Positions 1 through 5,863 of a DNA stretch of 22,073 nucleotides are shown here, in pieces (position 1 is the stretch's first letter; every line of letters starts with the position of its first letter). Source of the DNA: JBLHKW01 sp047618565 (GTDB lineage: Bacteria > Planctomycetota > UBA1135 > GCA-002686595); NCBI GenBank assembly GCA_047618565.1, contig JBLHKW010000085.1, positions 1 through 22,073 on the forward strand. The letters run 5' to 3'. A program made the position numbers and the translations under genes. Below the pieces are notes generated by a model. That model was not told the DNA's origin, ran no database searches, and saw only the letters and a program-made list of their open reading frames with translations.

Positions 1-467
1 GAACAGACGCCTGCGGGTACGAGACACCTTCTGAAACCGTCGCCAAAGCGCCCCCAATCACTGATGAACCCCCTTGACATGGAAGGCCTTCTCACAGAGG
101 GCTGCTAGTGCTCAATCAGGCCGCGAAATGCCTCGCAAGGGTGCCCGGAACAAGGGTGTCCGGAGATCGGTGGACCAATACACCGCCTCGGACGGTGTCA
201 AGACCCCCGTTTTTCGCGGCGGCCGAGTTTATGGACAGCGCGGGCATGAGTCACCGTGGACGGGGCCCCCTTTTGAAGAATATCGCAAGTTGACCGTGCC
301 TCCCGGAGCCAAAAAGCGCGTTCATGTATGTAGCCGCTGCGCGAGACCATCCAGCCGTGCGCGGGCCGGCGATATGGCCGGGCACCCCCTTTGCTCGGAA
401 TCCAATGACGGACCTCACCCTCGATCAGCATTGCAATCGGCTTCCAATCTCCATTCGACTCAATCAG
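1..467. other. Non-coding region with IS-end-like repeat
   Basis: I see no convincing gene here. The open frames are short, low-complexity and overlap each other in different frames, and the real gene to the right starts at 468 with a signal peptide. Bases 197-235 match, in inverted orientation, bases 18049-18087 in the mobile-element region; this is described separately. Confidence 0.6.
197..235 (+). repeat. Dispersed repeat, copy A (IS-end-like)
   Basis: By hand alignment about 32 of 39 bases match the reverse complement of 18049-18087. The match includes 15 identical bases, ggccgagtttatgga, at 221-235. Weaker similarity continues on both sides, to roughly 190-245. Both copies are non-coding and the other copy sits among transposon ends, so I infer this is a stranded terminus of another insertion-sequence family. 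No transposase is attached to it here. Confidence 0.45.
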
Positions 468-1595
468 ATGACAAGGACAACCCCCATGACTCGCTCCGCC
501 GCTCGCCTCCTCCGTACCCTGGCCATGCCCGCGGCCGCCGTGACTCTCGCCAGCGCGGCCCTGGCCCAGGGCCAGCTGATCGACCTTTCGACCTGGCAGC
601 CGATTCAGTACGAATTTTTCTCACAGGCCGACGCCAGCTGGGACCTGCAGCCGGGCAACACCTCGGTAATCCAGAGCGTCAATGCAGACGCGAGCATCTT
701 CCTCAGCGACTTCGATGCCGTGGGGCAGACGATCCAGGGCACCTGGCGCGTGGAGACCGGTGCCGACGATGACTTCATGGGGTTCGTGTTCGGATACCAG
801 GGGCGCGGGCAGTATTACCTGCTCGACTGGAAGGGCGCCTCGCAGAATACCGCCGATGTGGGCATGAGTCTCAAGATCGTGCAAATGCCCGTGGGCATGG
901 ACCCGACCTCGGGTGATCTGTGGCCCACGGCCGGCTCCGCCAACGTCACCGTGCCCTTGCACAACACGGTCCCCTGGGTCGCCTTCGTCGACTACGAGTT
1001 CGAGCTCACGATGGTTCCGGGCAACATCGAGATCACCGTGCGCGAAGGCACGACCGTCCTCGAGCATTGGGTCCTCGCCGATTCCACCTACACGAGCGGA
1101 CAGTTCGGCTTCTACAACTACTCCCAGGGGCCGATCCTGTACCAGGGTTTCACGCAGGAGAGCGTCGCGACGATCTACTGCGATGCCAAGGTCAACTCGC
1201 AGGGTTGCCTGCCGATCCTGGCCACGATGGGGGACGCGAGTTTCAGTGATACGACCCCCTTCGAGATCACGGCCACGATGCTCATCAACAACCGCAACGG
1301 CATGTTGTTCTACGGCCTGGCAGGCCGCGCCGCCGTGCCGTTCGGCGGTGGGACGCTCTGTGTCGCGGGGCCGCTCTTGCGCGCTCCGATCCAGAGAACC
1401 GGTGGCAACGCTGCCGGGCTCGATTGCTCCGGCTCGCTCTCGATCGACATCAACGCCCTGCTGCAGGGCGGCGGCGCCGCGACCATCATGGCGGGTGATC
1501 AGGTGAACGCCCAGTTCTTCTACCGCGACCCGCAACACGCGGACGGGACGGGCTACGGCCTGACCGAGGGCGTCGAGTTCGTCGTTCTGCCCTGA
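468..1595 (+). CDS. Secreted thrombospondin-C/LamG-like protein with planctomycete C-terminal domain
   Basis: A predicted exported protein of 375 residues. The start at 468 (alternative ATG at 486) puts a signal peptide first: Arg-rich n-region, hydrophobic core rich in Leu/Ala/Val, and an ALAQ cleavage site near residue 34. Residues about 36-235 look like a thrombospondin C-terminal (concanavalin-like) domain; the stretch DDDFMGFVFGYQ followed by YYLLDWKG is its typical core. From Tyr-Cys at residues 237-238 a second domain begins, with FYGL, PFGGGTLCV, LDCSG and FFYRDP motifs. It resembles the C-terminal domain shared by many planctomycete secreted proteins and probably serves in surface sorting or attachment; that role is inferred. 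The ligand is unknown. The frame stays open upstream to 324, but that extension would bury the signal peptide. Confidence 0.8.
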   Translation: MTRTTPMTRSAARLLRTLAMPAAAVTLASAALAQGQLIDLSTWQPIQYEFFSQADASWDLQPGNTSVIQSVNADASIFLSDFDAVGQTIQGTWRVETGADDDFMGFVFGYQGRGQYYLLDWKGASQNTADVGMSLKIVQMPVGMDPTSGDLWPTAGSANVTVPLHNTVPWVAFVDYEFELTMVPGNIEITVREGTTVLEHWVLADSTYTSGQFGFYNYSQGPILYQGFTQESVATIYCDAKVNSQGCLPILATMGDASFSDTTPFEITATMLINNRNGMLFYGLAGRAAVPFGGGTLCVAGPLLRAPIQRTGGNAAGLDCSGSLSIDINALLQGGGAATIMAGDQVNAQFFYRDPQHADGTGYGLTEGVEFVVLP

Positions 1596-1933
1596 TCGAA
1601 GCGCCGCGCATCGTCGCAGTACTGCCGCGGTAGGGGCCACCCTGCCGCGGCTGCGTACCGGCTTCCAGACGCAGCGCGGACGCAGCGCGTAGATCGTGAG
1701 TGGATGGCAAGTGTCGAGTAGTGCCTGAGCCGAACTCAGTCACCTGCTAGTCAGCAATCCCGAAACTGAGCGCAACGTGCTACGTGATGGGTGCATCCTG
1801 GCTTTCAAGGCACCTTCCTGCCGGTAGCACCGCACGCTCAGGAAGCACCGCACGCTCAGGAAGCACCATGCGACGGTATTGGCCGTTGCTTGGAGATACC
1901 CCGAATTACCGTCAGGCGCCCTCACAACACAGC
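1596..1933. other. Intergenic region with 18-bp tandem repeat
   Basis: No gene is seen. It holds the hairpin at 1624-1651 and two perfect 18-bp tandem units (1826-1843 and 1844-1861, unit agcaccgcacgctcagga) plus a 6-base partial third unit (1862-1867). The next gene's frame is open back to 1784, but the signal peptide begins at 1934, so these repeats are more likely leader than coding. Confidence 0.55.
1624..1651 (+). terminator. Strong hairpin after the TSP-C gene
   Basis: A perfect 12-bp stem with a 4-base loop (gcca at 1636-1639) starts 28 bases after the stop at 1595. The arms are 1624-1635 and 1640-1651. No T-run follows, so it would be a non-canonical terminator or a transcript-end stabiliser. 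The position fits the end of the upstream gene. Confidence 0.5.
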
Positions 1934-3091
1934 ATGAATTCAAAATCCATCCTCGCCACGTTTCTGCTCGGTTCCGTGATCGTACCCACCGCTGCCGGGT
2001 TGCAGGGAGCGATCACCCCCACCAGCGTCCGCACCCTTACAGCCGAGCAAGAGGAGATCCTCAGCCACCAGAGCATCGTCTTCCTGGACGACGGCCAGGG
2101 TGGCATGGTCAAGACCCTGCGCATCGAGGGCATCAACGTGCAGGTCGTCAATGGCTCCGGGACGACCGACGGTACTCCGGACGGGCTCGGTAACCTGATC
2201 GTCGGCTACAACGAACTGCGAGGATCCGGGGATGATCGCACTGGATCGCACAACCTCGTGACGGGTAATAGAAACAACTACCTGAGCTATGGGGGGCTGA
2301 TTGCCGGCACTGATAACGAAATCAGCGGCATCTGGTCCTCGGTCAGTGGCGGTAACCGCAACACCGCCACCAACAACTTCTCCTCGGTCAGCGGTGGGAA
2401 CAACAACATTGCCAGCGGCCTTTTCTCCTCGGTCAGTGGCGGGTTCTACAACACCGCCAGCAACGATTGCTCCTCGGTCAGCGGCGGGAACAACAACATT
2501 GCCAGCGGCCTTTTCTCCTCGGTCAGTGGCGGGTTCTTCAACACCGCCAGCAACGATTGCTCCTCGGTCAGCGGCGGGGGCGGCAACACCGCCTGGGAAT
2601 GGTACTCCTCGATCAGCGGCGGTAAATTGAACACGACCTACGGCCCCTACTCCTCGGTCAGCGGCGGGTATTTGAACACCACAAACGCCTCCTTCTCCTC
2701 GGTCAGCGGCGGTAACCGCAACACCGCCATCAGCAACTCCTCCTCGGTCAGCGGCGGGTACTCCAACACCGCCAGCGGCGCGTTCTCCTCGGTCAGCGGT
2801 GGGAGGAGCAACATCGCCAGCGGCAAGTACTCATCGATCAGCGGCGGGGAACTAAACACGGCCAGCGGCTACTACTCCTCCGTCAGCGGCGGGGTTGTCA
2901 ACACCGCCAGCGGCAGGTTCTCCTCGCTTGGTGGCGGGCGCAGCAACATCGCCGACGGTTTTGAATCCTCGGTCAGCGGCGGGCGCTACAACACCGCCAG
3001 CGGCGCAGCCTCCTCGGTCAGCGGCGGTCAATCTCGCTCGGCCAACGGCTCGAATGACTGGGTGGCTGGATCACTATTCGAGAATTTTTGA
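1934..3091 (+). CDS. Secreted SSVSGG-repeat protein (YadA-head-like)
   Basis: A 385-residue predicted surface or secreted protein. The start at 1934 gives a short signal peptide (MNSKSILATFLLGSVIVPTA). Residues about 25-134 form a non-repeat N-terminal part ending in GNLIVGYNE, GSHNLVTG and GLIAGTDNEISG motifs, which already resemble degenerate head repeats. Residues 135-374 are 16 tandem 15-residue repeats with consensus SSVSGGxxNTASGxx, as in the left-handed beta-roll heads of trimeric autotransporter adhesins. The protein ends DWVAGSLFENF right after the last repeat. There is no coiled-coil stalk and no YadA membrane anchor, so it is not a complete autotransporter. Adhesion or matrix function is inferred from repeat type only. 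An IS5-type transposase follows downstream. Confidence 0.75.
   Translation: MNSKSILATFLLGSVIVPTAAGLQGAITPTSVRTLTAEQEEILSHQSIVFLDDGQGGMVKTLRIEGINVQVVNGSGTTDGTPDGLGNLIVGYNELRGSGDDRTGSHNLVTGNRNNYLSYGGLIAGTDNEISGIWSSVSGGNRNTATNNFSSVSGGNNNIASGLFSSVSGGFYNTASNDCSSVSGGNNNIASGLFSSVSGGFFNTASNDCSSVSGGGGNTAWEWYSSISGGKLNTTYGPYSSVSGGYLNTTNASFSSVSGGNRNTAISNSSSVSGGYSNTASGAFSSVSGGRSNIASGKYSSISGGELNTASGYYSSVSGGVVNTASGRFSSLGGGRSNIADGFESSVSGGRYNTASGAASSVSGGQSRSANGSNDWVAGSLFENF
2336..3055 (+). repeat. 16 x 45-bp tandem coding repeat
   Basis: Sixteen in-frame 45-bp units encode SSVSGG-type repeats without indels. Units 2+3 (2381-2470) and 4+5 (2471-2560) form a nearly identical 90-bp dimer: they encode the same residues except Tyr to Phe in the second half. 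This points to recent duplication by slippage or unequal recombination. Unit 14 has SSLGGG instead of SSVSGG, and the last unit is the most diverged. Confidence 0.9.
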
Positions 3092-3307
3092 GGTTCCTGA
3101 TCACGACGGATTGAAGCTGATTGGTCGTCTTTTGGAAGTGTCTTGGGGCGGGCGCGGAGGACCACGCGATTCCAACGCTTCTTGATCCAGGACCCCCGGT
3201 CCTACTGCCAGGCGGCGTTGGTGCAGTATTCACCCGTCCAATCGCCTCTCAGGGCAGCCCTGGCGCGATCTGGTCACGCGCCGGGCTGCCTCTGTCATCC
3301 TGGGGCG

Positions 3308-4252
3308 ATGAACTTACGATTGCACCCGAAGTTCAAGACCCGCTACCGCGTCACCAACTGGGTCGACTACGACCATGCCCTCGTCCAGCGCGGTGACATC
3401 ACGCTCTGGATCACCTCGGCGGCCATCAAGGCATGGACGCCGAAATCATCGGGTCAACGAGGAGCCCCACGGAAGTACTCGGACCTCGCCATCGAGACCG
3501 CGCTCACTCTTCGGCTCGTGTTCCGATTGCCGCTCCGCATGGCGGAGGGTTTCCTTCGTTCCCTCCTCGCGATGATGGACCTCACCCTCGAAGCGCCGGA
3601 CCACACGACGCTGTCGAGGCGCGGCAAAGGACTGCGTGTGGAGCTTGGACTCGTCAGCTCCAAGAAGCCCATTCACTTGATCATCGACAGCACGGGCCTA
3701 TCGATCGTCGGGGAGGGCGAATGGGCAGCAGCCAAGCACGGCAAACGCGCAAAACGGAGTTGGCGCAAACTGCACATCGGCGTTGATCCTCGTGGGCAGA
3801 TCCACGCACGGGTGCTGACGGATAGTTCGGGTGACGACGCGAGCACCGGGCTCGAGATCATGGAGGCGGTCAAGGGCAAGCTCTCCAACGTAACTGGCGA
3901 CGCTGCGTACGATACCGTCGCGATCTACGACGCTGCCGGCGCACGCGGGGCGAAGGTCGTAGTGCCTCCAACGCGGTCGGCGAGGGTCTCGCGGCGAGGA
4001 CCACGGTCGGCGGAGCGGGACAGCACCATCAAGAAGGTGAAGCGGCTTGGCAGGCGACGGTGGAAGAAGGAGTCGGACTACCATCGGCAAGGCACCGTCG
4101 AGAACGCCTTTTTTCGCTACAAGTCGATGCTCAGCGACAGGCTTCATGCGCGCAATCTGAGGGCGCAGGAGGTCGAAGTCGCGATCGGGTGCAAGGTGCT
4201 GAACGCGATGATGGCGCTTGGCCGACCGAGGTCAGTGGTCGCTCCTCGTTGA
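3308..4252 (+). CDS. IS5-family transposase
   Basis: A DDE transposase of 314 residues, close to the usual IS5-family length. The start at 3308 (MNLRLHPKF) is chosen because family similarity begins there (YRVTNWVDYDHALVQRGDITLWI); the frame is open upstream to 3143 with unconvincing sequence. YSDLAIETALTLRLVFRLPLR and the DHTTLSRRG motif are characteristic. Candidate catalytic residues are Asp127 (LIIDSTG), Asp198 (TGDAAYD) and Glu265 (the Y-R-E region, YHRQGTVENAFFRYK). The gene has no frameshift and looks intact. Terminal inverted repeats are not clear: ggattgtgcaacaggcgc at 4287-4304 looks like a right end, but the best left partner near 3211-3231 matches only about half its positions. 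It lies between the SSVSGG gene and the ECF gene. Confidence 0.88.
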   Translation: MNLRLHPKFKTRYRVTNWVDYDHALVQRGDITLWITSAAIKAWTPKSSGQRGAPRKYSDLAIETALTLRLVFRLPLRMAEGFLRSLLAMMDLTLEAPDHTTLSRRGKGLRVELGLVSSKKPIHLIIDSTGLSIVGEGEWAAAKHGKRAKRSWRKLHIGVDPRGQIHARVLTDSSGDDASTGLEIMEAVKGKLSNVTGDAAYDTVAIYDAAGARGAKVVVPPTRSARVSRRGPRSAERDSTIKKVKRLGRRRWKKESDYHRQGTVENAFFRYKSMLSDRLHARNLRAQEVEVAIGCKVLNAMMALGRPRSVVAPR

Positions 4253-4657
4253 ATCTGGCGATGAGAGGACAGCTCTCGCCCCAACCGGGATTGTGCAACA
4301 GGCGCTTCAGGATCTCGTGTGGGTGGCCAGGGGAGGCTCCAAGCGTGCTATTGGCCCGCTACCCGCTGCAGGAGACGTCCATTCGCCCTGGAGCCCCCGT
4401 CACCGTCAGCTTCGGCCGGGTCTGCTCCTCGCGAGAGCGATCCCTGGACCGAAACCCACGCCAGACGGCCACAGGGCCGCTGTGGAGGCCACGGGCCCGG
4501 GGGAAGCCTCCTCATTGTCCTGCGATCACCCACACGAGATCCTGAAGACCCGCGCAACAACGCCGCCTGTCGGGGCATCGGTCTGGATTTTCACTGGCCA
4601 AACTGCGAGTGCCAAGGTTGCGGGGAGTCCGGGGGGCGTGGTACGAATGTTTCGCCC
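4253..4657. other. Intergenic, IS5 right flank to ECF gene
   Basis: No gene is supported. The frame of the ECF gene is open across much of it, but the sequence is low-complexity without family features. It contains the possible IS5 right end (4287-4304). Just before the ECF gene is a weak promoter-like pair, TTGCGG (4618) and TACGAA (4642), 18 bases apart; the -10-like box lies 10 bases before the ATG. Confidence 0.45.
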
Positions 4658-5260
4658 ATGTCGGACTACCAGATCAGCCGCGAGAGTCTCGCCCGTGCCG
4701 TTCACGGCGACAGCGAAGAGCTTGAGAAGGTGCTGCGCGCACTCGAGCCCGAACTGCGCGCAGGCATCTCCATCCAGCCACTCTGGAGCAGAAGCCTTGA
4801 TGCGGATGACGTTCTACAGGTGTCCTTCATGGAGGCGTTCCTGCGGATTACGTCCTTTACCGGTCCGTCTCCGGCTGGCTTCCGGGCGTGGATGAGGCGC
4901 GTCGTCAAGAACAACCTGACCGACGCCATCCGCAGCCTGGAGTGTGAGAAGCGTCCCGACGCCCGACGGCGAGTCACTCACGGCGCCGGTGGCGAGTCGG
5001 CACGCACTCTCTTCTCGGCTGTAGTCGGCGACCATCCGACCGCGGGTGCCCGGGCCACGGCCCAGGAGTCCGTCGAAATGCTGCTCACTGCTGTTGAGCA
5101 GCTGCCCACAAGCTACAAGCAGGTGATCCGGGAGGTCGACCTCGCCGAGCGCACGGTCGCCGACGTGGCCGAGGAGATGGGCCGCAGCCGCGGCGCGGTC
5201 CACCTCCTTCGATCCAGAGGGCACGCCCGCCTGCGCGAGCTACTACGCGATCTGGAGTGA
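4658..5260 (+). CDS. ECF-type RNA polymerase sigma factor
   Basis: A 200-residue sigma-70-family protein that should direct RNA polymerase to a private promoter set. Region 2 covers about residues 25-90, with SLDADDVLQVSFMEAF (core-binding helix) and FRAWMRRVVKNNLTDAIR (-10 recognition helix). Region 4 covers about residues 140-198, with LPTSYKQVI and a helix-turn-helix in RTVADVAEEMGRSRGAVHLLRSRGHARL. There is no region 1.1 or 3, as expected for ECF factors. The start at 4658 (MSDYQISRESLARAV) matches where similarity begins; the upstream open frame lacks sigma features. In planctomycetes such factors are often encoded beside Ser/Thr kinases, and a TPR kinase starts about 600 bases downstream. 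I infer a kinase-sigma pathway. No anti-sigma factor is seen. Confidence 0.88.
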   Translation: MSDYQISRESLARAVHGDSEELEKVLRALEPELRAGISIQPLWSRSLDADDVLQVSFMEAFLRITSFTGPSPAGFRAWMRRVVKNNLTDAIRSLECEKRPDARRRVTHGAGGESARTLFSAVVGDHPTAGARATAQESVEMLLTAVEQLPTSYKQVIREVDLAERTVADVAEEMGRSRGAVHLLRSRGHARLRELLRDLE

Positions 5261-5270
5261 CCGGGAGCGG

Positions 5271-5624
5271 TCAGAGGGTTCTTGCCATTGCGCTCGATGT
5301 ATTGAATTCCGAGCCGGCCGCGAGGCTGGATCGGGACCAACGCTGAGGGAGCCTTGTCCCGGCCAGATTGGCGGCGCTTGGCGCGCTGTAACTCGCGCAG
5401 AGGGTCGCCGTGTTCGGAAGCTGCGTCATCATCCCTGCATTGACAAACGGGAGCATTCGCTGCCTCATCCCGCGAACCCAAAGTCGACCGTCGCCGAAGG
5501 CGCTGCCGGCGGAACTCAGCGGACCGAGGAAGAACTGTCCGGTCGTGGTCGATGCTGGTGTGCTTGTGAGTACCTGCCTCGGGTTCGGGCCGCCTGAGCA
5601 GCCTATGAGGGCCGGTTGATCCCA
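5271..5624 (-). pseudogene. Relic of a planctomycete secreted-protein C-terminal domain
   Basis: Read on the minus strand, about 117 codons without a stop end at a TGA (5271-5273). The translation keeps the pattern of the C-terminal domain on many planctomycete secreted proteins: GQFFLGPLSSAGSAFGDG, then LWVRG, then RWSRSSLAAGSEFNTSSAM before the stop. Compare the neighbouring secreted protein at 468-1595 (MLFYGLAG, PFGGGTLCV, FFYRDP). The intervening strand sequences have decayed, the usual Cys pattern is reduced to one GCSGG, and no start codon, signal peptide or upstream domain is visible. I read it as the 3' remnant of a deleted gene, lying tail-to-tail with the ECF gene. This is recognition by eye of a degraded motif, so moderate confidence. 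Confidence 0.5.
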
Positions 5625-5863
5625 GAGCCACGCCGCTCCAGCGGCATGGATCAGCCCCCTCCTGCGGGGGCGATAGCGACTCGAATGGGGCTATATGCCG
5701 CCCCCCCCTCACTGTCGAGGGCGAGAGCGTTCCTCGCATGACCCAGCTGGATCGAGACTGCCTTTGACTCGTCTGGCACCTGGGCCCCAGGAGTGATTTT
5801 GCTACAGCTCAGGAAATACGTGTGTCGTGTGGGCTGGCGTCACGCTCAGTAGAGTGGAAGCCT
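5274..5863. other. Spacer between ECF gene and kinase
   Basis: Apart from the minus-strand relic at 5271-5624, I see no gene. Directly over the ECF stop codon is a small hairpin (tgacc/ggtca, 5258-5273), too weak to call a terminator. A -10-like TAGAGT box lies just before the kinase start. Confidence 0.45.
5850..5855 (+). promoter_or_regulatory. -10-like TAGAGT box of TPR kinase
   Basis: TAGAGT lies 8 bases before the ATG at 5864, where a -10 box would give a leaderless or nearly leaderless transcript. No good -35 is seen 16-18 bases upstream. I include it because similar boxes precede other starts in the window. Confidence 0.3.

Noticed and set aside
1823..1867. Resemblance of the 18-bp tandem repeat to the cggtagcacc part of the IS ends at 17921 and 18243
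   Set aside because: The shared string is only about 13 bases and the flanks do not match, so chance cannot be excluded.
2336..3055. Regular repeat array that could be mistaken for CRISPR
   Set aside because: The units are contiguous 45-bp coding repeats in one open frame with no spacers, and they encode SSVSGG-type protein repeats.
3211..4305. Precise IS5 element boundaries with terminal inverted repeats
   Set aside because: A plausible right end exists at 4287-4304, but the best left partner near 3211-3231 matches only about half its positions, so I give only the transposase gene.
5113..5739. 208-codon minus-strand open frame
   Set aside because: It overlaps the ECF gene antisense and has Arg/Ser-rich low-complexity composition. 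The relic domain at 5271-5624 is read in a different minus-strand frame.
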